NCBI GenBank assembly: GCA_003342895.1
Contig: PTFA01000035.1
Coordinates: 3,610,703 to 3,674,702, forward strand
DNA length: 64,000 nt
From: Casuarius casuarius
Lineage: Eukaryota > Chordata > Aves > Casuariiformes > Casuariidae
Direction: 5' to 3'
The translations under genes were made by a program, and so were the position numbers. How positions within the stretch are numbered: position 1 is the stretch's first letter; each line of letters opens with the position of its first letter. The notes beneath the pieces are model-generated. The model worked only from the letters and a program-made list of their open reading frames with translations, was not told the DNA's origin and searched no databases. Shown one piece after another: positions 1 through 12,500 of the stretch.

Positions 1-475
1 TCCAATAGACCCATAGTGTCAAGAGATTGGCAGATTTGGGAGCAGACCTAGAATTAGGCCACAGCAGCACATGTGCATGTGATAGTCTCTTAGATATAGC
101 AAACTTCTGTAAAGAAAATTAAATTCATCTAGATTCTGTGATTTTTTTTTTCCTTCATTAAAGCATCCAGTGAGAATTAGTGGGAAAGGCTCTAGGATAG
201 TGCCCCAGATGCACTCACTTTGTAGCCTTAGGACTAGCAGACACATTTTACCTACCTTACCAAGTGAACATCTAAGTAATACTGGAACTAGTGGTAAATG
301 CTACATGAAGCAATGTTTGGGTGAAAATGACTGCCTTCTTACACACTTTCTTTGAAGTGGCTTCAGGAAGCTCTCCTTATCTTTATGAGGGGATGTTTTT
401 GTTTTGTGTTTTTGCCAGAAAACTCATTCTGTAGTGTATCACATACCGCGTCTTACATGTGTTGTTTTATTTTAG
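1..475 (+). other. GATB intron, 3' part
   Basis: Sequence upstream of the first GATB exon in the window. It ends in a T-rich tract and TTTTAG. I see no exon, repeat family or RNA gene. Confidence 0.8.
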
Positions 476-520
476 GTGCACTATACCAATGAGAGATAAA
501 GAAGGAAAACAGGATTATAG
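476..520 (+). CDS. GATB: GATB coding exon (45 nt, first in window)
   Basis: The acceptor TTTTAG ends at 475 and the donor GTAATT starts at 521. One base completes a codon from the upstream exon, then the frame reads [14 protein letters not shown], leaving AG to be completed to Arg by the next exon. The 45-nt length and lack of a start-to-stop frame make it easy to miss. It belongs to the catalytic cradle domain just before the PEPNLPP signature. Confidence 0.92.
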
Positions 521-3500
521 GTAATTTTTTTTTAATAAAGTTAATATTTCAAGAACTGAGATTTTATTTCACCTCTTGCATGTAGATAGTATAATGAGCA
601 TATGAAGTCCATCAATATAGTATGTATTAGAACTGTACTTTCCACTGGAGGGGAAGAAGACCTATCAAAATCAGTGTTAGTCCAAGCAGTTCAGATCTGG
701 GACTGTGTCTGATTCTGCTAAAGCCCATAGATATTTCCCAAACACTACAGCTGGAGTGCATTAGCTCAGAGTGGATAAGCTGAAGACTTTAAATCTGCTT
801 TTCAAATTAGCATTTGTAGAAATGCAACAGAAAAGGCAGTGGCCATTTTAAGAATTCCTTAATGTGATAGTGACAGGCCTGACAGTTATTTAGCAAGATT
901 AATTTGAGAAAATGTTTTAAAAAAAAAAAAAAATCAGGAGAACTTAGGCAAGACTGGTGAGTCTAAGATATTTCAAATGAAGACCTGAAAGATTATGATA
1001 ATCAGTATTAAACTGTTTTTCTGATTTTTTTTTTTTCTTCTGCACATTATACATTTAACTTAAAATTCCTATTTAGGAAGATTTGAAATAGAAGTTACTA
1101 CAGTAAGCATAGAGTGTGCCCAAATGTCCTTTATCCTGATATTTATGAAACAATCATTTGATCATATAAGAGTGAGGTTTCTGCTTCAATTGCAAAGCTA
1201 TTTGGATGGTTTGAATTGGCGTTCTCTTTAAGGGAGCCTTTTGTTCTGTGATGGCACCCTGCTGAGCACAGTAGCTTTGCTTTTAGCACAGCATGAGGTT
1301 TTATCAAGATTTGTGAGGTTAGGATGGAAAGGTTGCAACCTGCACGGATCACTACTGGCAGTTGGCTGCTGATCTTGGTCTCTTCCTGCCAGTCTACTCC
1401 CCTTGCTGTCCAGATCCACAGTTCATGCTCGATGCCAAAAGGAATACGTTGTTTCCACATCTTTTTTATTATTATTAATTCGGGTGCAGAATTGTTTTAA
1501 TTGCACTTTTTCTGTCATTGGCTCTTTAACAATCCGTGGCAGATAAAGAAAAAAGGAGCTTTGCAGCAGATTTTATTCCTTGTTGTTGAGCTTCTGACTA
1601 AAAATAATTATAAAGGAGTTTTTCTTCATTTTCACTAGGTTCATGCCAGAGCCAAACCTTCCTCCATTGATTCTGTATGATGCTAAATCTTTGCCAGTTA
1701 ATATGAACCATCAGCAAGTGGTAAATATTGATTGGATTCGAGAGAGACTTCCTGACCTCCCCAGTGTGAAGAGAGCAAAGCTTGTTGAACTGTATGGGAT
1801 TCTTCCTGAACACAGCTTCACGTTATTGGTAGGTCTATTGATCAAGTGCTAAAATAAACCAAGAAACTTCAAAGTTTCACTGTTTTTGAAAACATTCACA
1901 AATGTCATATTAACCAGCTGTCAGCACTCATGGATTTTTTTAGTGGGAAATATGTCTAACGCATTGTCTACTTTGTACCTTGGAGCCATATACATAGAAT
2001 GGTGGGGAAAAAAACTACACTGTGTGCTTAGAAGAAGCATTTCCAAAGCAAAGTGCAGGCAAGTAATTGTTACTTAATACTGATCTTGCCTGTCTGCACA
2101 TGGACAAAGCAGTAACTGACTGCAGCAAAGGTACAACTTCCTGCTGACAAATCCTTGTCTGCAAGCACAGGCTCTTGTCTTTGGGTCAGGTACAAGGCTG
2201 GGCATGTTTTCAGTATGTAACAAATTAATAGACATCTTCCGACTGCAGAAGGAAAACCTGTAGTTTAAATCTTTCAGCTTCATGTGCCCAAATCAATCTG
2301 GTTTCTACATTATTCTGAAACACCCAGACTTAGTCAAATATAAAAACATAAAATGGCTGTGAAACATCAACTTTGACCTCAAAATGCAGTTTACAGGGGA
2401 TAGGTTCAGAAGAGGGCATGGGAAAGAAAAGCATGCAACAAATGTGATGTAAATGAGGAAATGGTAGCAAAATCTCATAACTTCCAAAATTATTCCAAAG
2501 AACTTTCAGCCTCTTAAATACAAACTGCAGCATCTCTGCCAGTGATAAGTCTGTGTGGGTGTTAGCGTAGCCACCCGTTGTTAAAACACTTCACCTAGGC
2601 AGCTTACCTTGGACAGTGTCCTCTTTTGGTTACTTCTGTGATCAGTGGAGACAGAAAAAGAAAGACTTCTTCAGTATAAGATTCAGAGCAGAACCTTAAG
2701 TACTTTAAATTGTCCCCTGGAGGAGTTTCTTTCCTTTGACTGTAAATGCAGGGAGAGTAGTGCATCTGACTTAGCTACCTAATATCCCTCCTTTGTATGT
2801 CTGTATTTTAATACACTTCTGCAGAAGTTCTGGTTCTACAGAAAAAAAGTCATTCTTTTTATTTTAATACACTTCTGCAGAAGTTCTGGTTCTACAGAAA
2901 AAAAGTCATTCTTTTTCTGAAGAAAGCTGTTAGGAAAACTGCTTTTGTGTTGGTGTGCCGTTTTAGGGAGTTGCAGATCTTTTACTGTTTGGTGGCAGAT
3001 CTGTCATAAGCCTCATCAAAGTCATGAGGCTGTAGTGATAGCATTGAGAGGTGTCAAGTAGACAGCAGTACTTTACCTATTTCATTATGAAAATTGCAAA
3101 AAGTGATTTAGCAGCTCTCTCCATGCATGCATTTTCCTCACATCAAAACATTTCTTACATATAAAAAAGCTCAGAAGAGCAGATAGATCCAGCACCCCTT
3201 TCTTTGACCTTTTCTTCTCCCCGCCTCCTTTCGCTTGACATCAACCTACTTGCCGTGTCTCTGTCTTGTATTGATGGCTTCTACTATGCAGTTTCTGTCC
3301 TCTCTAGCAATTAGCCCCATGTATTTGCCTCAGCAACTCCCCTTTCTTTCCAGCTCTTCTCTGAAATCCTCTACTGCCTTTGCTGCTTCTCTCTTTAATT
3401 TCTTCCTTTTTGTAACGTGTAAGATAATGAGCAGGCTCCAAGCAGAAACTGGGATACAGCTTGTAATAAGATACTGCATTTATTTGAATGCATGAGATGA

Positions 3501-6500
3501 ACTAGTTCTTCATTGTGGGTCTTCTGTTATTGTGCATTAGGATGTCAGCATGTATACTCTCCGTAAAAGTTGCTTGCCTGTTCACTGGGAGACTAGTTAA
3601 CCTTAATTCATCAGAAAATGGTATGTCCATTGCTGTGTTAAGCTTACCTCGGAAGTTACAGAAGATTGCTGATAGGGCCAGATGCACAAATCTAATGAGC
3701 ACTCTTTCAGGTTAGGGCGCCCAGGAGTGCTCATTAAATAAATGGCAGTGGTAGAGGAATCTCTCTAAAATGCAAAGTCTCTATTCTGTGCCAACTTGTT
3801 AAAGGAAAGATTATGCACCAAAGTTACATTGAAACAATGCCATACTTCAAAATGCAAGTTAGTTTCCTAGTTTACTTGGTTGTGCCAAATGTATACAATA
3901 ACTGCCTGTATGTACTGCAGTATTGAGAATGACAGCCATGAGACTTCTGCTTTGCCTAGTTACAAGATGAGCTGAAATTGAAGGAGAGCTTTAACTGTGA
4001 ATATCTTTATATCTCAGATTTCTTAAGTGTAAACAGCTAGATTTTTGATAGTTTTACGTAAATTGCAATAATAAATGGAGATTATGATTTTCTTATTGCA
4101 AAATCCTACTTACTCATAGAGATACCATTCTTTGAACCAGGTGGACTCCATGGTTTTGGGGGACTTGATTTATGTGTGCAGTTTCTACTTTGCTGTGTAA
4201 ATTGGTAGGCTGTCAAATACTGTTCTTCAGTCAAGAAGGATCTCTGAGAACTTTGCTAGGTATTGTGGTGTAGTATTTTGTCTTACCTCCTATTAAGACA
4301 AAACCCAAAATCTGTTGGCATAGACATTAATGTGAAGTTTTGTTTTCAGCATGTTGAAGTCCAAAGTGGCTCAGCCAAAAAAAAGATCAGCTGTCAAAAT
4401 ACAGCATTAGAAAAGACTGGGCTCATCACTTGCTTTCTCATCTGAATTTCAGGTCTTCTTCCTGTACATTTACTGTGTGTGTGTCCTTACTTAGATAACA
4501 GTGGCAGTTGCATTTGAGCTCTGGCTTATTTTTTTGGTGGAACAATTGCATTTGTGAGTCCTTTGAACACTCTGAAGAGGGATGCTGTAAAAGGAGTCTT
4601 TGACCATTTTGTTTATGGCATGCCATTCTCACGTACATTGGTATGCAGGTGAATTTATGCTTATTTGTGCAACTTAAATCATTTCATAAGAAGCTACGTG
4701 AAGAAGTCTGAACTGTCTTTCATTGACTGCTCTGCTTGTCTGCTCTAATAGGCTAGATATTCTGTTTTTTTCCCTGACAATCTGGCACATTTTTGCTGCA
4801 GTTGTTACCTCAGAGTCAGTTGTTGTGGGAGCTGTGATGGTGAAAATGGGAAGAAGAAAGCAGAAAATGAGATTTTATTTGTGAACAATGATGTAGCTTT
4901 CATCTTCAGTTTTTTGGGAAGCATCATTGGTCTTTAAAAGCACAGTAATGCAAACAGATCAAATGTCTCTAAAGATTACATCCACGGTATTTTCTAAAGT
5001 AGTGTATTGTTTTGAAATGATTAAAAAAGCAACTGAAATCACTCAGCCACTACTTTTTTGACATTTCAGTACTATTAAATGATCATTTTAAACCATGTTT
5101 AAGAAAGAAATTTGCATCTGGTTGACATATTGTATGCCAGATTTCATGCCAGTGAGATTCTAATGAGCAAGTTGCAATGTATTTGGCGTGTAATGAGAGC
5201 ACCAAGTGGCTCTCCATCACAAACACAGTGCTGTAATTCCAGAATTCTGTTTTCCCTTCTATGAAAATTAAAATATGTTATTCAGAATTAAGTGAGGCAG
5301 TCAGTTAACATTCCTGTAAACCAGAATGTTATGGCTTGCAGTGGTTTTCAGCTCAGATCTGTCACAAGGGACAGGTTTTTGTGTATGTGTGTGTGTTAAC
5401 TCTTCATAAGCTATGAACGTAGAAATAGAGAATCTATGATGTAGAAATACAGAAGCAGAAATACCAAGTGTGGGCAGAACACGGGAAGCTGATGATACTT
5501 AGATTAGTAGGGAAGCATATAAGCTAAGATTTTGATGGGGTTTTTTTATGATGGATGGAAGAGCTCAGTGTGTCAGATCTGCCCCCTGGTTATTTTTCCC
5601 TAAGTTTAACAAGGTCCTTCCTCTTTTGAGTGAGAGTCATTGAAATTAATTTGGTACTTCGAGTGAATTTGGCCTGAGAAAAGTTCATCAAAATGCACAG
5701 CATGTTCAAGTCAACTTAAGGCAGTACAGAGTATCTAGAAATTGAAGATAATCAAGGTATTCCTGCAATTTTTTATATGACAAGAAAATAAGGAAAATAT
5801 TTCTTTTCTGTCACTCATTCTGATGTTTTGACATTCTGCCTTGTTCATTTCAGTCTAGCATTGCTGGGTTTTCCTACTCTTTGGCTACAGAAAATGACAG
5901 TCACTTAAAAAAAACAAAGGATTTGGGGGAAATATGTCCATTTTCATGTGCAGAAGTAGCAAGTATGGGGTTCAGTGTCTGCTAGCATATGTAACTCTAC
6001 CCTCTAATTGAGAGTTCCTGGCCTTATGTCCTCCTGCGCCCTGGAAATCATCTGATTAAAATATGAGGACTGAGTATGTTTGTCCTTGATTTTTCAAAAG
6101 GCTGGCAGCAGGGTCAGAGCTGTAACTCCAGCCAGACCGCTGATATCCAGCAATCTGAACGTGCTTGCTGCTAGAGATGAGCTCTCTAGCATATACGTGG
6201 TGAAAGTGTTGGACATGCTGCATCTGAGCTATGTAGTCTGCATGCAGACGTGGCAATTGCAGACATTGGCTTTGTGTGCATTACATTGTAGCTAGACCTC
6301 TTCTGTGTAGTGTTTGTAAAAACCCTCTGCAGCACTTGTAAAAAATAAATAAATAAATAAAACAGCAGAAGCAGTTGTTCACTTCTTTTCCTAAGTGAAC
6401 TGGACAGGCATTTTTATGGAAGTGAACCCACTGTTTTAATAGTTTGTGTTTGTTTATAATAATGAAACCTGAGGTAAATTAGAAAAAGTACAATATTTAG

Positions 6501-9500
6501 TGATTCATCATTTGAATAATTCCACTTAACACACGCACAATTGTTAATCAAGTTCAGTGTACTTGATAACCACATCACTCCTTCACTGTTTTAAAGTCAA
6601 ATTTGTTCTTCTAATATATCTAGATTGTACATTATTTGGTTATTAAGTAACTGCTAATTAAATTTGAAAGAACACTGGAAAGGAAGGGAAGTACGTGTAT
6701 GTGTATTATGTACATAAGTAGAGGAGTTACTGGAGTTACCTGGGTTCACAGAGGACCCCAGTGGCTGACATAGGCTAAGAACTTGGATTCTTTGTTCATG
6801 TTCTCAAGGTAAACGTGAAGGGTCTGGTTTTCTCTCACCAGTTTTACAGCACATCAACCCATTAATCTCAGCACACTTTGTTCTATTTTACAGTTTTAAT
6901 TGAGAGCAGAAATAGTCTGCAGTCTTCTCAAAAGCCATACATCACTAACAGTGAAAGAAGAAAACGTGGTATCTAGAACTGTTGGAATTTTGCGTGTGAA
7001 ACTTTTGAGGAGAAAAGTCTGAGATTCTGTATTTTACAGTGACAGACTGACTTCAAAGACAAGGGCGAATGAGACTGTTTTGATGGGTGTGTTTGAGTGG
7101 AAAAGTCAGGCTTTGGTTTGGTGTGTACCTGCATTCTCTTTGCTCAGAAGTGGTCACAGTGATCTGGCTGTAATCAGTATATGCTTGGAAAATGTTTTTG
7201 CTGTGATGACAGCACACTTAGATAATTCATTGGCTGACTCTAACCTGTTACCTCGCACAACTCCGGAGAGCTGGCTTGCCCTCCTGTGCGTTTATGCCAC
7301 TGAATGCCGAAGTCCAGTGGCACACTGGATGTGGATTCCTCCTTGAAAAGGTAGGAAGTATCATTTAATATCTCCTCAGCCTTCAGTAGACCTCATGAGT
7401 TGTGTGCTACAGTTAAAGATCCATCATTGCCCTAATGACAAACAGCACACCATTCATCAGACTGTGCGGTATCTGTTCTTCTTAAAACAATCTCAGATTT
7501 CACTTAGGCTGTAAATTGAATCCCCTACTGTTGTACCTTCTGAGCATTCAGTGTGCTGTGGAAAACCTCACAGTTTCTGTGAAAAAAAGTAGAAAAATAA
7601 AACCCCACTTCTTACAGTATGAACTTTCCATCACATTCTAGAATGAACTCAAGCTAATCTTATTCCATCAATCTAAAAAAAATGTGACTGCAAGATCAAA
7701 AATGAAATATCTGTAGATAGTTTCAGGAAAAATCTTTTCTTGATAAAAGATAGCATGACAGCTTGTTAGATGGGAGTGTTATACTTTCTAGCATTATATG
7801 TATTTTCTAAAATACAGAGAAGATGAGACAGCTTCTCCCCAAATGCTAATTTTAGGGAGGAGTAGGGGGAGAAAAGATTATTCCTTTCCTGGAAGTTGCC
7901 TTAAAACACAGAGACAGGCTGACATGAGGCTGTATGAATGTATTCTAGATATAACAGTTTCCTTGAAGTTATCTTAATAAAATTACCCCAAAGTCTTGTG
8001 ACTTTGAAATGGATTCATCAAATCAAGTTTACTTTAGGACTGCATATTTATACTCTGAATATCATGTGTAATGAAAGTAATCATGCTTTTACTTCAGTAT
8101 CTTTGATGCATTTGACTTTTCTTAAACAGAATGAAGACGGCTTAGCAGAATACTTTGAAAATGTGGTAAAACAGACACAGATGAAGCCAAAGAAAGTGAT
8201 CGGCTGGATTCTAAATGACCTGCTCAGTTACTTAAAACAACATGCCCTTCCAGTGAAGGAGAGGTAAGGCTTTCTGATTACCACAGTGGTGAAACAAAAA
8301 TGTTCCTTTTCTCGTGTATCGTGAAAATAGTATCTTGTCACTCCTTTGCTCACTTCTGCTTTAATTATTATCTGTGAAGTTTGTTACTCTAGGGAAAACT
8401 ATATAGGCCTTGACAGTGTTGTGATGAATGAAGTTAACCAAATGCCTTCCAGAGAAGAGGATCATTTACTTAAGAGTAGTAATCAGTGGCTTTCCTTCTT
8501 TGAAATATGACAATGGTAAGATATAAGTAGGCAGTCAAAAACAGACTTTAGAAGTTGAATATAGTGTATCATGAGGAAGGATACTAGCTTGTCATGCTAA
8601 ACAGCGTGAGCTTTAGGCAAACAACAGTAACCTGGATATATTACTTATCCTTTATGTTCTGAGGTAACTTTTACCCCTTCTTCTGTAGCCCAGTCAGTTC
8701 CTTTCTCCTGGCTGACCTTCTGAACCTTCTAGAAAGAAGAGAAATTTCTTCATCAGCAGCCAAACAAGTAAGTACCTTTTTGATTTTACTGTACTTTGAG
8801 TGTGTGGCTGCTTACTCTATTTACATAGCAATTTTTTGAACAGTACGTACCAGTACATTGGTTGCTTTAAAAGTAAATTATTTAGAGTGTTGATGAAGGA
8901 TAAATTTTATATCTATACAATGTACGTATAATAGATGATAATGCCTCATGCGCCTATAATCTTACAGATATATCTGTATATCCAGTGTTAAAAGGGGTCA
9001 TAAACCAAATACTAAATTTAAGTAATGAGAACTGAAGTCAGTTAAACAAATCCTGCTTCTGAACAGGCTGGACACTAGATCTCAGGTTGGTCGTTAGAGA
9101 GTCCTGAGTGAAAGGTCAGTAGGAATTAATCCATGACTTGCAGTTAGACTGAGAGTTTCAGCTACTAGATACTATGGCATACTAGGTGTTACATTCCCTA
9201 ACATTAGCATATGGAAAAGGATATAGTTCCCCTGGGCATACTCACAAAAAGAGGCCTGCTTTGGCATACCTCTTAAGTCAAAAATTGAGAGGTCTGGCCT
9301 TTCTCTGATTTTCTTCTAGCTTCTTTGAGTAACTGCTGTCTTTGGCCTCTTGAGCAAGTATTGTGGGTAAAGCCAATTTTCCCCCCTTTTTAAATACCAT
9401 CTTGCTTTCAGACACATTTGTGTCTGAAATTGTGAACTGCTTATGATAGGTGTGGTGAGTGCTCTGTGTATACAGACACCATTCTGAGATTTTTTTGTGA

Positions 9501-12500
9501 TAGGCAATAATCTGTCATTCATCTCAAATTCTTGCAGGCTCATTTTATGTAGAATGCACTGTCCTTTCAGATTAATTAATATCATCTAGTTAAGTACATT
9601 AGATGACTGTTGCTTCTCAGGTGGTCATCAGTGAAATTGTTTATGTAGATATTTAACTTACCTTGTGTGGTTTCAAGCTTTTAAGACTCTGAAATATAGA
9701 GGGCAGGTCCACCTCTCTAGCACATATTGATTCAGTCCAAGTACAGCTCTGGAATAGTACGAGGGTCAGTTCACTTTTTGCATGATTATAAACCAAGTGT
9801 AAGAATTGTAAATGTGGCTGTTCACCTTACTTGGAGGCACTTGCACTTAAACTTCCTGATTTTTTTTTTTTTTGAGGTGCTTGTGGTTCTTAATTAAGTT
9901 GGTCTCATGATTGCTTTGCTTCTTAATTGCCAGCTGCTTATTACAGGCACCATAAATATGGATTTAAATGTCTAACTTCAGGCATATGCATTTGGAAATT
10001 TTGGATTAGAAAAGCAAAAGCTTCAGAAAGGACATAAAATATTAATAGCAAGTGCATTGGGATGCATGGCAATTCTGTGCCTGCAGGTTATGGAGCACCC
10101 ATCAGTTTGGTGTCTGCATTTGAGAGAGAAACTTCATAACTCCGTTCTTAACTCTCAGCTTCCTTATGGAGGTAGAGACAAGGTATTAATGTAAAGGAAC
10201 TTTTTGTCTTGTAATATATTTGTATGCCAGCACTTCTGAGAGGTTATGAAACATCAGGAATTTCTGAGATGCATCTCTTGTTTAATTACTAACTGCTTGT
10301 AATGTGTGTGTTGTCCTTTATGTTCTGAAATTGGACACAGAGTAATAACAGTACTGTTTGCCATCACTGAGTGATGCTATCAAACTGCGGGAACCTTGCC
10401 ACATTTAGAAAAGTTTTTTGGTTGCCTAGATGTCAGAAGAATAACAAATGTTTGTAGCAATTCTCAGCAGTAGACACAGATACTGGATGGCCTGAGGGCA
10501 GAAGGGGCTATATATACACAACAGCAGATGAATTGCAGCACTTGGGGTGGAGGAGAATGAACTGCACTGGTAGAGACAGATCCAACAAGAAATGATGGAA
10601 GGGTTTGATGGGGTGAGCTTGCAGACATACGTGCGCATACATAGTCACTGCAGGAAGCCGTTAACAGTTTAAATTTTTTAAGAGGTTTGTGTTCGGTCTC
10701 TGCTGAATAAGGCCTTAAAACCAGATAGATACAAGCTGTGATGGCTGATTATAAGCACAGAACATTGTATAGTAGTGTGCATATGCCAAGGAAAGGGCAC
10801 TGTGTGCTTACATAATTACCACTTAGGTAATTACAGAGCTCCCGCCCAACTTGCCATCAAATACAGCATCCTACTTCCGAAGTGGTTTCAGACTGACACG
10901 GCTGTGCAAAGTGGAGCAGCTCCCAGCTCTGCCTGTGTGCAAGGCTGTGGCATGAGTGTGTCCCAGATCTGGGGAGCCTGCACAGGCATGTGCTGTGCCC
11001 CCCTCCAAGAGGCACCATTTGGAAGTCTGCAGCGGGACATACTGGTGCTACTGACCCAAGGTGCGAGAGCAGGGCTGAGCCTGGGTTGACAGGGCAGTAT
11101 GCCTCAGATGAGACCTCAGTCCTCATTTGCAGCATTGGCAGTGACTACATCCATGGTGCAAGGGCCCTGCTTTTGAGGTATGGTATTGTAGGAGACGGGT
11201 GGTTTCTGGGCTAGGGTAGCAGAAACTTAGCCCTGCTGCGGACAGCCATGCTCGACCAACCCAGTGTGGAAGCCCTTCTCACGTGCTCATCGGGGAGCTA
11301 GTGCAGGGTGTGGAAGAAACCAGACCCCAAGTTGAGTTTGCTTATGCAGTTGTGTAGGTCATCCGCGTAGGAATGCTCCGAGAGACCCATTTGGCACCCC
11401 TACGGACAAGCGGATACCAGGGAGATAAGTACAGTACACAAACCTAAACAGAACCATCTGCTTTGACAATTATGGCTGTACCATCTGGAGCACTGGACCC
11501 GGCCTGCCCCTTGCTTTCCTCAGAGGCTGAGGGACAACTGCCAGACATCAAGGCTTTCCATCACTGGAAGGGAGAAATGCCCACAGGCCTGGCTCAAGTG
11601 GTAGTGCCTGCTGCTTCCCTCCCACCTTTGGCAGCAAACCACTGTAGATAGAGTTTCCAGTTGGAGCCGTTCTCAGGCACAGCAGTCAGCTGGCGCGTTC
11701 ACCAGTTGCAAAATGTTTGATATGATGCCTGTGGCAGCGAGACGTTACGTCCTGATTAATTCATCTTGACCAATGGTTTGCTGCTATGCCTGTGTAGGCA
11801 GAGACAGCAGAACATCATTAAAATCTAATCACACTCAGGCAAGAATCAATAGTAGAAACTATTGAGATTTCAGTAATGGAAATGAGGCTTGAGATTCTCG
11901 TTTTGGCTCTGGAGACTTCATAATTTGATCCCACTGTTCTGGTGCAGGCAGTTTGTGTAAATGAGTTGAAATCATCTTTTAAACTGCTTGCTTTAGATTT
12001 GTACTCCCTGCCAAGTAGAGAAGCACATATTTAAAAGCACATCCTTGACAGGACTTGGCCACATCTCTTTCTGCTTTCCTACGTACCTGTAAACAAGCCC
12101 AGTCCTTGAAAACATTGTTGCTCTACTAGCTGGTGGATGTGTTTGTTACCAAATTGAAAAGCACCCATGATGCAGATGTCACAGGGAAAATCTGGTGCCT
12201 TCAAGGGTTCTAGTGGGCAAGCGTTTCTCTCTGCCAGGAGATGTTTGGCACAGGAAGAGCAGGGACTCCGAGCTGGATCTCTGACTGTCAAGCTGTCATG
12301 CCCAGATCTAAGTCAGCCTGATGTATGAGGTGCTGCTGGGTAACGCCGCCATGGTTGGCTGCTTAGCTTTTGTTTGTTGCAGATTTTCCCCTCCCACAGC
12401 CTACAGCATCCTGCTTGAACACTTACCAGTCCTAAAAACGACTTCTGCCTTTTTCCGTAAAACTGATACAGCTTGTTCCTTGGCCAGTCTCTGATTTGTG

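Larger units (their letters stand above)
1829..8129 (+). other. GATB intron (6.3 kb)
   Basis: Large intron from GTAGGT to AAACAG. It holds the 56-bp tandem duplication (2804-2916), a TG-rich stretch near 5380-5397 and an AAAT microsatellite (6340-6362). Reading frames inside are short and match no known protein. Confidence 0.85.

Noticed and set aside
10775..11214. GC-richer block with overlapping frames of 70-104 codons on both strands in a GATB intron
   Set aside because: No homology recognised, no splice signals in phase with GATB, and cysteine-rich translations typical of random GC-rich sequence.
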